Below are positions 24,901 through 32,893 of a stretch of 33,014 nt of DNA, piece after piece. The notes beneath the pieces are model-generated. The model was not told where the DNA came from and searched no databases. It was given only the letters and a program-made list of their open reading frames with translations. The position numbers and the translations under genes are program-made. This stretch comes from Mesorhizobium sp. Root552 (GTDB lineage: Bacteria; Pseudomonadota; Alphaproteobacteria; Rhizobiales; Rhizobiaceae): contig NZ_LMFV01000045.1 of assembly GCF_001427285.1 (NCBI RefSeq), positions 222,708-255,721 of the forward strand, read 5' to 3'. Numbering within the stretch: position 1 is the stretch's first letter; every line of letters begins with the position of its first letter.

Positions 24901-26369
24901 CAGGCACTCTCGTGCCAGGTGCGCCCGTCACGCTCGATGAGCGCGATGGAGGCCGATGGCCCCCAGGTGCCGGCGGTATAGCCTTGCGCCTCGTGGCGCG
25001 CGCTCTCCCAGGCGTGCTGGATCGGATCGATCCATGCCCACGCGGCCTCGACTTCGTCGCGGCGCATGAACAGCGTCTGGTTGCCACGGATCACGTCCAT
25101 GACCAGCCGCTCATAGGCGTCCGGTGCGCGCCCGTCGAAGGATGCGGCAAAACTCATGTCGAGCGAAATTTGCCGCAGGCGCATGCCGCCGGGGCCTGGG
25201 TCCTTGATCATGATGTACTGCTTGACGCCTTCGCCGGGTTGCAGGCGGATGACGAGCTGGTTGGCGAAGATCGGCCCGGCATTCTCGCCGAAGATCGAAT
25301 GCGGGATCGGCTTGAACTCGATCACGATTTCGGAAACGCGCGACGCCAGCCGCTTGCCGGTGCGCAGGTAGAACGGCACGCCGGCCCAGCGCCAGTTGGC
25401 GATCTCGGCCTTGATGGCGACGAAGGTTTCGGTGTCGCTCTCCTTGCCCAGTTCCTCGACATAGCCCTTGACCGGGCCGCCGGCGGACGCGCCGGCGCGA
25501 TATTGGCCGCGCACCGTCTGTTTCGGCGCATCGTTGCCGTTGATGCGTTTCAGCGCCCTCAGAACCTTGAGTTTTTCGTCGCGCACCGCATCGGCGTCCA
25601 TCGATGCTGGCGCTTCCATGGCGACGAGACACAGAAGCTGCAATATGTGGTTCTGCACCATGTCACGCAGCGCGCCGGCCTTGTCGTAATAGGTGACGCG
25701 GTCTTCCAGACCGACCGTCTCGGCAACGGTTATCTGGACATGGTCGATATGGGCGGAATTCCACAGCGGCTCGTAAAGCGCATTGGCAAAGCGCAGCGCC
25801 ATCAGGTTCTGCACCGTCTCCTTGCCGAGATAGTGGTCGATGCGGAAGATCTGGCCCTCGTGGAAGTCCTTGCCGATGAGGTCGTTCAGGGCATGGGCCG
25901 AATCGAGATCGCGCCCGATCGGCTTCTCAACGACGATCCGCGACTTGGGCGTGATCATCTTGTGTTCTTTGAGCTTGTGCGAGATTTCGCCGAACAGTGC
26001 CGGCGCCACCGCCAGATAGAAGGCGCGGATGCGCTCGCTGTCGCCAAGCTCCTTCTTGAGATTGTCGAATCCCTCGCCGCTCAGGGCATCGGCGGCGATG
26101 TAGGAAATCCGCCCGAGGAACTTGTCCAGTTCCTTCGTGTCGAGATCCTCCTTGGCGACATGCTCCTGGATCGCTTTCTTGGCGAAGGCGCGGAACTCCG
26201 CGTCGCTCATCTTCGAACGCGACGTGCCGATGATGCGGGTCGGCTCGGAAAACTGGTGGTCGCGCTGGCGATAGTACAGCGCCGGCAGAAGCTTGCGCTC
26301 CGCCAGGTCGCCGGTGCCACCAAAAATGATGAAGTCGAAAGGGTCGACAGGTATGATCTGGCTTGTCAT
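24900..26369 (-). CDS. zwf: Glucose-6-phosphate 1-dehydrogenase
   Basis: The 489-residue enzyme oxidises glucose-6-phosphate to 6-phosphogluconolactone with NADP. It shows FIIFGGTGDLAERKLLPAL (Rossmann site) near residue 13, VEKPIGRDL near 146, and the active-site signature RIDHYLGKE near 177 with the catalytic His. FYLRTGKRL occurs later. It begins the zwf-pgl-edd operon. The ATG at 26369 is preceded only by a weak ribosome-binding site. This pathway is the main glycolytic route in rhizobia. Confidence 0.97.
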   Translation of the reverse strand: MTSQIIPVDPFDFIIFGGTGDLAERKLLPALYYRQRDHQFSEPTRIIGTSRSKMSDAEFRAFAKKAIQEHVAKEDLDTKELDKFLGRISYIAADALSGEGFDNLKKELGDSERIRAFYLAVAPALFGEISHKLKEHKMITPKSRIVVEKPIGRDLDSAHALNDLIGKDFHEGQIFRIDHYLGKETVQNLMALRFANALYEPLWNSAHIDHVQITVAETVGLEDRVTYYDKAGALRDMVQNHILQLLCLVAMEAPASMDADAVRDEKLKVLRALKRINGNDAPKQTVRGQYRAGASAGGPVKGYVEELGKESDTETFVAIKAEIANWRWAGVPFYLRTGKRLASRVSEIVIEFKPIPHSIFGENAGPIFANQLVIRLQPGEGVKQYIMIKDPGPGGMRLRQISLDMSFAASFDGRAPDAYERLVMDVIRGNQTLFMRRDEVEAAWAWIDPIQHAWESARHEAQGYTAGTWGPSASIALIERDGRTWHESA

Positions 26370-26412
26370 GGTTTGTCCGTGTTGCCACAGCTCATCGTGC
26401 CGCCGTGGATAT

Positions 26413-26430
26413 AATCTAATCGATTTAATT
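26413..26430. promoter_or_regulatory. AT-rich imperfect dyad upstream of zwf
   Basis: An 8-base palindrome AATCGATT (26418-26425) is flanked symmetrically by AAT and ATT, giving an 18-base imperfect dyad in an unusually AT-rich patch of the zwf/aldehyde-dehydrogenase divergent region. It may be an operator or hold a zwf promoter core on the minus strand. A HexR- or RpiR-type regulator is a guess from the pathway and is not seen. Confidence 0.35.
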
Positions 26431-26566
26431 TGACCAGTGCCATGGTGTCACATCTGCGGCATCGTTACTGGTCCAAGCGGGTGGCGTGGTAGCAGGCGAT
26501 AGTTCAGGGCGTGCCGCGTCGCGATCATAAGCTGGCCGGCAAAAGCGAGCCAAGGGAGAATCGGAG

Positions 26567-28042
26567 ATGGGAACGCATCTTTCGACAACCGTCGCACAAG
26601 GCCGTGCTTTCCTTCAGATCATCGACGGCAAGCCGGTCGATTCCGTTTCGGGTGAGCGCATAGATGTGGTGTGCCCGTCCGAGGGCAAGGTCTTTGCATC
26701 GATCCCGGCCTCGGCCACAGCAGATGTCGACCGCGCTGTAGAAGCCGCGCGCCGGGCTTTCGACAGTGGGCCGTGGGCGAAGACGCCGGCGGTCGAGCGC
26801 GGCCGGCTTTTGACCCGGCTGTGCCATTTGGTCGAGGCAAACGGCAGCGAGCTTGCCGCACTTGAGGCACGCGATACCGGCAAGCCGCTCAGGCAAGGCC
26901 GCGCCGATGTCGCGGCCACGATGCGCTATTATGAGTTCTACGGCGGAGCCGGCGACAAGATCCACGGCGACACCATTCCCTTCCTCGACGGCTATACGGC
27001 GCTTACGCTGCGCGAGCCGCATGGCGTCGTGGCGGGCATCATCCCGTGGAACTACCCGCTGCAGATCCTTGCCCGTGTCGCGGGGGCTGCGCTGGCCATG
27101 GGCAACACGCTGGTGGTGAAGCCGGCCGAGGACGCATCGCTCACCGCGATACGCATCGCGGAGCTGGCGCTGGAGGCCGGGTTTCCTGCCGGCGTGTTCA
27201 ACGTCATCACCGGTTATGGCCGTGAGGCGGGTGCCGCCCTTTCGGCGCATCCAGGCGTCGACTACGTCACCTTCACCGGCTCTCCCGCCACCGGTACGGC
27301 TATCCAGCAGGCGGCGGCAGGCAACAATCGCGGCGTCACCATGGAGCTTGGCGGCAAGTCGCCGCAGATCGTCTTTGCCGATGCCGATATCGACAAGGCG
27401 ATGCCGGTGCTGGTCAACGCCATCATCCAGAATGGCGGCCAGACCTGCTCGGCAGGCAGCCGCGTGCTGATCGAGCGGACCGTTTACGAGGACGTCGCGG
27501 CAGGGCTTGCCGAACGCTTCTCGAAGCTTGTCGCCGGGCCGCATGACGCCGACCTTGATCTCGGTGCGCTGATCAATGCAAGGCAGCGCCAGCGCGTTGC
27601 GGCTATGGTCGCGGATGCGGAAAAAGCGGGCGTCCGCGTTCTGGCGCGGGGTTCGGTCCACAAGGATGCGCCCGCCGATGGCTACTACTTCGCGCCGGCC
27701 TTGTTCGGCTCGGTGAACCCCGATGCGGTCATCGCCCGCGAGGAAGTGTTCGGGCCGGTGCTGACCCTGTTTCCCTTTGACGATGAAGAAGACGCCGTCC
27801 GCCTTGCCAACTCCACCGACTATGGCCTCGTCGCCGGTGTCTGGACGAAGGACGGCGCGCGGCAGCATCGTGTTGCCAAGCGGGTTCGCTCGGGGCAGGT
27901 TTTTGTCAACGGATATGGCGCCGGCGGTGGCATCGAACTGCCGTTCGGCGGCTTCAAGCGGTCCGGCCACGGGCGCGAGAAGGGTTTCGAGGCGCTCTAT
28001 GATATGTCCGCGACCAAGACCATCGTGTTCAATCACGGCTAG
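26567..28042 (+). CDS. NAD(P)-dependent aldehyde dehydrogenase
   Basis: The 491-residue protein is a complete class-I-like aldehyde dehydrogenase. IIPWNYPLQILARV near residue 159, VVKPAEDASLTA near 184 with the cofactor lysine, and FTGSPATG for the cofactor loop are present. MELGGKSPQIVF near 260 holds the general-base Glu, and GGQTCSAGSR near 294 holds the catalytic Cys. PFGGFKRSGHGREKG lies near the end. The substrate cannot be read from the sequence; betaine-aldehyde, gamma-aminobutyraldehyde and phenylacetaldehyde dehydrogenases all look alike at this level. A GGGAGAATCGGAG stretch precedes the ATG. The SDR gene follows after 45 bases in the same direction, probably as an operon for an alcohol or polyol. 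Confidence 0.93.
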   Translation: MGTHLSTTVAQGRAFLQIIDGKPVDSVSGERIDVVCPSEGKVFASIPASATADVDRAVEAARRAFDSGPWAKTPAVERGRLLTRLCHLVEANGSELAALEARDTGKPLRQGRADVAATMRYYEFYGGAGDKIHGDTIPFLDGYTALTLREPHGVVAGIIPWNYPLQILARVAGAALAMGNTLVVKPAEDASLTAIRIAELALEAGFPAGVFNVITGYGREAGAALSAHPGVDYVTFTGSPATGTAIQQAAAGNNRGVTMELGGKSPQIVFADADIDKAMPVLVNAIIQNGGQTCSAGSRVLIERTVYEDVAAGLAERFSKLVAGPHDADLDLGALINARQRQRVAAMVADAEKAGVRVLARGSVHKDAPADGYYFAPALFGSVNPDAVIAREEVFGPVLTLFPFDDEEDAVRLANSTDYGLVAGVWTKDGARQHRVAKRVRSGQVFVNGYGAGGGIELPFGGFKRSGHGREKGFEALYDMSATKTIVFNHG

Positions 28043-28087
28043 GCTCGCGTTCCCGCCGATAAGTGCATTGCAGATTGGAAAGACGAA

Positions 28088-28834
28088 ATGAGACTCAAGG
28101 ACAAGGTTGCGATCGTCACCGGCGCGGCATCCGGTTTCGGCGAAGGCATGGCCAGGCGTTTTGCCGAGGAAGGCGCTAAGGTGGCGGTGGCCGATTTAAA
28201 CGCCAAGGGGGCTGAGCGCGTGGCCACGGAGATTGGCGAGTCGGCAATCGCCGTTACCACCGATGTGTCGCAGCGCGCCGAGGTCGAGGAACTGGTCTAT
28301 GCGGCCAAGAGCGCCTTCGGCCGCGTCGACATCATGATCAACAATGCCGGCTACACCCACCGGAATGGCGACATGCTTGCCGTGGATGAAGCGACCTTCG
28401 ACCTCATCACCGCCGTCAACATGAAGGCAATCTATCACGCGGCCGTAGCGGTCGTGCCGACGATGCAGAGGCAGGGTGGCGGCGTCATCCTCACCACCGC
28501 CTCGACGGCTGGCCTGAGGCCACGCCCGGGCCTGACCTGGTACAACGCCTCCAAGGGCTGGGCGATCACGGCGACGAAGTCGATGGCGGTGGAGCTTGCA
28601 CCGCACAACATCCGGGTGAACTGCCTGTGCCCGGTCGCGGGAGAGACCGGCATGCTCGAAAAGTTCATGGGTGCCGATACGCCGGAAATCCGCGAGAAAT
28701 TCCGCGCCTCCATTCCGCTTGGACGCCTGTCCACCCCGCTCGACATCGCCAATGCAGCACTCTGGCTGGCATCCGACGAGGCAGCCTTCATCACCGGAGT
28801 TGCGCTGGAAGTGGATGGTGGCCGCTGCATCTGA
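28088..28834 (+). CDS. Short-chain dehydrogenase/reductase
   Basis: This 248-residue classical SDR has the TGAASGFGEG cofactor loop near residue 12, INNAGYTHR near 85 and LTTASTAG near 137. The catalytic Tyr-Lys pair is in YNASKG near 151-156, and the C-terminal end is VDGGRCI. A serine of the catalytic set lies in the TTAST segment. Such enzymes oxidise secondary alcohols or reduce ketones with NAD(P). It follows the aldehyde dehydrogenase and probably makes or uses the compound handled there. FabG is an alternative label, but context argues against fatty-acid synthesis. Confidence 0.92.
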   Translation: MRLKDKVAIVTGAASGFGEGMARRFAEEGAKVAVADLNAKGAERVATEIGESAIAVTTDVSQRAEVEELVYAAKSAFGRVDIMINNAGYTHRNGDMLAVDEATFDLITAVNMKAIYHAAVAVVPTMQRQGGGVILTTASTAGLRPRPGLTWYNASKGWAITATKSMAVELAPHNIRVNCLCPVAGETGMLEKFMGADTPEIREKFRASIPLGRLSTPLDIANAALWLASDEAAFITGVALEVDGGRCI

Positions 28835-28861
28835 GCGCGGCCGAAAGGCGGGAGCGAGCGT

Positions 28862-29602
28862 TCAGTCCTGTTGCACGAAGCTCTTGTAGACGAAGCCGCG
28901 CTTGCCCTTGTAGACGATCTCGCACCATTTTTCGCACGAAATCACTTCGATCGCGGTCTTGGCGGGAACGGTGCCGATGGCCGAAGCGCCGCTTTTCGGA
29001 CCGGATCGCATGGTGACCGCCCTAAGCGTAAGGCCGGAAATCTGGCCGCCTGCCTCGCCTGGTTTCTCTGGCTTGGCCGCTTCGCTTGGGAACGTCGGCC
29101 GCGGTGTTGGAATGGCCGCAACCAGCGGCATTTCCTGTGGCGGAGATTCCTGCCCTGCTTCGATCGGCGGGGCGGTGTCCTGATCGCCTTCAACTGCAGG
29201 GGCCGCGATCGCAGCCGCTGCTTGCGGGTCCAGCTCAGGAACCTCGGTTTTCGTTATCGGCGCTTCGGGCTGTTCGGCAACGGAGGCCGTTTCGAGAGGC
29301 TGCTCGGGCTGCGTAGCGGGTTGGGCGGCCGCTGCCTCTGTTGTTGGAACTTCGGTGGCCGGGGTCGCAATGGCCGGCTGGGGGTCGACCTTGGCTTCGG
29401 CGAAGGCCTGACGCTCTCCTGCAGGCATGGCCAGCCACAGCGCCACTGCCGCTACCGCCAGAAGGGCCGCCGTTCCGACCGCAGCAATCACGAGATGCGC
29501 ATGCGCCTTGACCTCGTGCCACCACGAACGCCGCGCATTGTACCCATACTGCATTGAAAAGCGATGCCGTCCCGGCTTGCCGAAACTGAATAGCCCCTTC
29601 AC
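28862..29602 (-). CDS. Membrane-anchored SH3b-domain protein
   Basis: The 246-residue product has a short basic cytoplasmic start, a single membrane helix (about 37-58, HLVIAAVGTAALLAVAAVALW), and a long Pro/Ala/Glu-rich periplasmic linker (about 62-180). A C-terminal bacterial SH3 domain (about 185-246) contains LTLRAVTMRSGP and GFVYKSFV, with cysteines in ISCEKWCEIV. SH3b domains often bind peptidoglycan or proteins in the envelope. It is a single-gene unit, divergent from the solute-binding protein. The exact role is unknown. Confidence 0.85.
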   Translation of the reverse strand: MKGLFSFGKPGRHRFSMQYGYNARRSWWHEVKAHAHLVIAAVGTAALLAVAAVALWLAMPAGERQAFAEAKVDPQPAIATPATEVPTTEAAAAQPATQPEQPLETASVAEQPEAPITKTEVPELDPQAAAAIAAPAVEGDQDTAPPIEAGQESPPQEMPLVAAIPTPRPTFPSEAAKPEKPGEAGGQISGLTLRAVTMRSGPKSGASAIGTVPAKTAIEVISCEKWCEIVYKGKRGFVYKSFVQQD

Positions 29603-29621
29603 CTAGACATCTCCAAAAGAG

Positions 29622-29674
29622 CCGGCGTTCTTTCACTCGAGGATCAGTTAGACGCCCGATCCTTCCAGCGCCGG
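29622..29674. repeat. Nested inverted repeat upstream of the SH3b gene
   Basis: CCGGCG (29622-29627) pairs with CGCCGG (29669-29674), and inside it AGGATC (29640-29645) pairs with GATCCT (29658-29663). The nested dyad ends 19 bases upstream of the SH3b start, within a 268-base divergent region. Both stems are short, so leader structure, operator and chance all remain open. Confidence 0.3.
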
Positions 29675-29870
29675 TCTCGCACTCCCGTCGGACAGTGTGG
29701 CAGATTTCACCGCCTTGGGCTATCCGCAGCCGCACATAGTAAGGCAAATTGTGGCATCACTACGTTAATCGGACAACAACGCGACTTAAGTCTATGACGG
29801 CGCAAAAGCTTGTCGCGGCGCGCTTTTCATATCAAAACCACCTTGGTTTGCGGCAGACGGAGTGCGATTC

Positions 29871-30719
29871 GTGACGTTTCGGGGACTTCTGGCCATCGTC
29901 CTTGCCTTGGCCGTTCTTGTGTTGCCGGCCTGGGCGGCGCAAGCTCAAACGCCGCAAGTGCCTGTGCTTTGGGATGCCAAGGAACGGCTGCCGAAACCGG
30001 ATCTGTCGGCCCTGCCGCGCCTCAGGTTCCTGACCACGACCGACTTTCCGCCCTTCAATTTTCTCGACGGCAGCGGCCGCCTGTCCGGATTTCACATCGA
30101 TTTGGCGCGCGCGATCTGCGCCGAACTCGGCATGGCCGACAAATGCCAGATAGAGGCGCTGCCCTGGGCCGAGCTTGAGGGCGCGCTTGCGAGAGGCGAG
30201 GGCGAAGCGGTCATAGCCGGCGTTGCCGCGACCGCTGAAACGCGTGAAAAATATGTGTTCTCGCGCCCCTATCTCCAGTTTCCAGCCCGCTTCATCGTGC
30301 CGAAGGCCAAGCCTTTGACTGAGCCGATCTATGACAAGATCCAGGGCAAGCCCGTCGGCGTGCTGGCTGGTTCCGCGCACGAGCACATGCTTCAGGCCTA
30401 TTTCGGCACGGTGAAAGTCGTGCCCTTCGCCAAACCGGAAGAACTCTATGCCGGTCTCAAGGCTGGCAAGGTCGATGCTGCCTTCGGTGACGGCATGCGG
30501 CTTTCTTTCTGGCTGGCTGGCGAAGATGCCGCAAACTGCTGCCGTTTTGGCGGCGGTCCCTATATCGCGCCGGAATATCTCGGCACGGGCCTGTCGATTG
30601 CCGCCAAGGTCGACCAGCCGGTGCTTGCAGCGGCGTTCGACTATGCCTTGCAGGAAATCTCGGAGAAGGGCGTCTTTGCCGAGCTTTACCTGCGCTACTT
30701 CCCCGTCAGTTTCTACTGA
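29871..30719 (+). CDS. Orphan family-3 solute-binding protein of an ABC transporter
   Basis: The 282-residue product has a signal peptide (LLAIVLALAVLVLPAWAAQA) and a mature domain of SBP_bac_3 type: LRFLTTTDFPPFNFLDGSGR, GFHIDLARAICAELG, then GEAVIAGVAATAETREKYVFSRPY and a late VDAAFGDG. The family binds amino acids or similar polar solutes in the periplasm. No permease or ATPase gene is adjacent. GGAG eight bases before the GTG at 29871 supports that start; another GTG at 29862 would add three residues. Confidence 0.85.
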   Translation: MTFRGLLAIVLALAVLVLPAWAAQAQTPQVPVLWDAKERLPKPDLSALPRLRFLTTTDFPPFNFLDGSGRLSGFHIDLARAICAELGMADKCQIEALPWAELEGALARGEGEAVIAGVAATAETREKYVFSRPYLQFPARFIVPKAKPLTEPIYDKIQGKPVGVLAGSAHEHMLQAYFGTVKVVPFAKPEELYAGLKAGKVDAAFGDGMRLSFWLAGEDAANCCRFGGGPYIAPEYLGTGLSIAAKVDQPVLAAAFDYALQEISEKGVFAELYLRYFPVSFY

Positions 30720-30775
30720 GACACAGGCTCGTACGGTTTACCCTTCATAAACCATGGTCATCTGACTGTGCGTTC

Positions 30776-30997
30776 ATGAGCAATGTGATTCTTTTCCCCC
30801 TGCATTCCCGTTCCTGTCTCGTCCAGTCCATCGCAGACGCCTTGCGGACGGTTCATGGTCCGGCAGCCAACTCCTTCTGGCGCGAGCGCATAGCCGGCAT
30901 CGTCGCCGATCTGCGGTCGAGCGGCTTGCCGGATGCCGCGATCCGGGAGCAAATTCTCGGATTGCAGGACGCCGTTCAGGGTCAACTGGCCGGATAG
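30776..30997 (+). CDS. DUF6074-type small protein
   Basis: The 73-residue product begins MSNVILFPLHSRSCLV and has RTVHGPAANSFWRERIAGIVADLRS in the middle, the pattern of a small family found mainly in Rhizobiales (DUF6074). The function is unknown. It is compact, has no signal peptide and may be cytoplasmic. It lies 56 bases after the solute-binding gene and 86 before the CoxG-like gene on the same strand. Confidence 0.75.
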   Translation: MSNVILFPLHSRSCLVQSIADALRTVHGPAANSFWRERIAGIVADLRSSGLPDAAIREQILGLQDAVQGQLAG

Positions 30998-31083
30998 GTC
31001 GGCGCTTCGCCTCTTCTTTCTGGCAATAGACACCGCAATCATCGCGCGTTACCGTTCCGGTCAGGTTGCATCGGGAGGCTCGC

Positions 31084-31539
31084 ATGGCGCTGGTGATCGA
31101 AGGCGAAGAACGTATTTCCGCTCCGCTGGAAAAGGTTTGGGCGGCGCTCAACGATCCGGCGGTGCTGAAGGAAAGCATTCCCGGCTGCCAGTCGCTTGAA
31201 AAGAAGTCGGATACCGACCTTGCCGCAACCGTCGTCCTGAAGATCGGGCCGATCAAGGCGACTTTCAACGGCGAGGTGACCTTGAAGAACCTCAACCCGC
31301 CGTACTCCTACACCATTCAGGGCGAGGGCAAGGGCGGCATTGCCGGCTTTGCCAAGGGCGGCGCCGACGTCAAGCTGACCGCCGACGGACCGGGCACGAC
31401 AATCCTCAAATACGAAGCCAAGGCCGATGTCGGCGGCAAGATCGCCCAGTTGGGCAGCCGCCTGATCACCTCGACCTCGAAAAAACTGGCCGGCGAGTTT
31501 TTCTCGACCTTCAACGAGAAGGTGAGCAACGGCGCCTGA
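31084..31539 (+). CDS. CoxG-like SRPBCC-family protein
   Basis: The 151-residue product matches the CO-dehydrogenase-subunit-G group of the START/Bet v 1-like superfamily. It starts IEGEERISAPLEKVWAALNDP, continues ESIPGCQSLEK and FNGEVTLKNL, and has GKGGIAGFAKGGADVKL later. CoxG helps place CO dehydrogenase at the membrane, but no coxMSL genes are here, so another molybdenum hydroxylase or a general lipid-binding role is possible. The start at 31084 has GGGAGG upstream; the frame from 31066 is not needed. Its TGA abuts the stop of the convergent Mrp gene, with no base between. Confidence 0.83.
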   Translation: MALVIEGEERISAPLEKVWAALNDPAVLKESIPGCQSLEKKSDTDLAATVVLKIGPIKATFNGEVTLKNLNPPYSYTIQGEGKGGIAGFAKGGADVKLTADGPGTTILKYEAKADVGGKIAQLGSRLITSTSKKLAGEFFSTFNEKVSNGA

Positions 31540-32718
31540 TCATTCGAACACGATCGCCGGGGTCGATGCTTCGGCGGCGCCCTTTTCTTCCTGCAGCCGT
31601 TCCCACACCTTGGCGGCGATGGCGCGGTAGATCTTCGCCTCTGGCCCATCCGGCTTGACGGCGACGACCGGGCGGCCGTTGTCCGAGCTTTCGCGGATGC
31701 CCATCTCCAGCGGCACTTCCCCAAGGAATGTCACCCCGAGGCGTTCGGCTTCGCGCTTTGCGCCGCCATGACCGAAGATATCGTACCGCTTGCCGGTGTC
31801 CGGCGCGATGAAATAGCTCATGTTCTCGACGATGCCGAGCAGCGGTACATCGACCTTCCTGAACATGTTGAGGCCCTTGCGGGCGTCGATCAGGGCAAGG
31901 TCCTGCGGCGTCGAAACGATGATCGCGCCGGCCAGCGGCACCTGCTGGGCCATGGTGAGCTGCGCGTCGCCGGTGCCGGGCGGCATGTCGACCACCAGCA
32001 CGTCGAGCGGTCCCCACTCGACCTCGCGCAGCATCTGCGTCAGTGCCGAAATGACCATCGGCCCGCGCCAGATCATCGGCGTTTCCTCGTCGACGAGAAA
32101 GCCCATCGACATCGCCTTCAGGCCATAATTCTGCAACGGCTTCAGGATTTTGCCGTCGGCGCTTTCGGGCTTGCCATGGATGCCGAGAAGACGCGGCACG
32201 GAAGGGCCGTAGATGTCGGCATCGAGGATGCCGACCTTCAGTCCATTGGCGGCAAGGCCAAGGGCGATGTTGGCGGCGGTGGTCGACTTGCCGACACCGC
32301 CCTTGCCGGAGGCCACGGCGATAATTGCTTCAATGCCGGGCACGCCGCGCTTGCCGGAAGCGCGCGAGGCAGGAGCCGGGTGTGGCGCATGCGGAGCGGC
32401 GGCTGCTGGCCGCTGCACGGGCGGACGCGGCGGTACCGGAGCCTCCATGCCTCCGCCCCTCTTTTCGGCGGTCAGTGTCACCACTGCTCCGGTCACGCCG
32501 GGGATTGACTTGACGACACGATCCGCAGCCGCCCTGAGCGGCTCCATCTCCTGCGCCCGCGCTGCCGGCACGGTTATGGAGAAAAACACCTTGCCGTCTG
32601 CGATGAAGATATCGGACAGCATCCCGAGGTCGACGATATTGCCGGAAAAATCTGGCCCGCTTACCGTCTTCAAGCGTTCGATGACGGTTTCTTTTGTGAC
32701 GTTTTCCGCGGCGGGCAT
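31540..32718 (-). CDS. Mrp/ApbC-family P-loop ATPase
   Basis: The 392-residue product has an N-terminal FeS-assembly-P domain (about 8-80) and a Pro/Ala linker (about 90-125). The NTPase domain carries VASGKGGVGKST (deviant Walker A, about 136-146). GILDADIYGPS, MPPGTGDAQLT and NMSYFIAPDTG follow. Family members carry or transfer iron-sulfur clusters. In many homologues a C-x-x-C pair sits after NMSYF; here it is replaced by APDT. The ATG at 32718 has GAGG upstream and gives the usual start; the frame extending to 32778 is less likely. Confidence 0.92.
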   Translation of the reverse strand: MPAAENVTKETVIERLKTVSGPDFSGNIVDLGMLSDIFIADGKVFFSITVPAARAQEMEPLRAAADRVVKSIPGVTGAVVTLTAEKRGGGMEAPVPPRPPVQRPAAAAPHAPHPAPASRASGKRGVPGIEAIIAVASGKGGVGKSTTAANIALGLAANGLKVGILDADIYGPSVPRLLGIHGKPESADGKILKPLQNYGLKAMSMGFLVDEETPMIWRGPMVISALTQMLREVEWGPLDVLVVDMPPGTGDAQLTMAQQVPLAGAIIVSTPQDLALIDARKGLNMFRKVDVPLLGIVENMSYFIAPDTGKRYDIFGHGGAKREAERLGVTFLGEVPLEMGIRESSDNGRPVVAVKPDGPEAKIYRAIAAKVWERLQEEKGAAEASTPAIVFE

Positions 32719-32794
32719 GGCTCGTTCCTCAAATGGCTTGGCTGAGGCTGAGATAGTGCAAATCCGCCGCTGTTCCAAGCCGGCGGGACGTTAG

Positions 32795-32841
32795 AGCATT
32801 TCCGGCAAAAGTGTGAAGCGGTTTTGCGTCCGAAAATGCGC
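32795..32841. repeat. Second intergenic palindromic element
   Basis: AGCATTTCCGGCAAAA and TTTTGCGTCCGAAAATGC are largely complementary around GTGTGAAGCGG, making an imperfect palindrome between the mrp promoter region and the end of the phosphate permease gene. The 17-base core at 32808-32824 matches 14 of 17 bases in the element at 20424-20440. It looks like a member of the same dispersed rhizobial family. It could act as a processing or termination signal for the permease transcript. Confidence 0.6.
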
Positions 32842-32893
32842 TGGAACAAAGAGATAGCGCAGATTTGTCGGCCGCGGCGATGCCGGGATCGAG

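Noticed and set aside
24801..26414. Long plus-strand frame (537 codons) antisense to zwf and the start of pgl
   Set aside because: It is a shadow of zwf and has no motif or start signal.
26525..28036. Long minus-strand frame (503 codons) antisense to the aldehyde dehydrogenase gene
   Set aside because: The plus-strand gene has catalytic Cys and Glu motifs; the opposite frame has no recognisable content.
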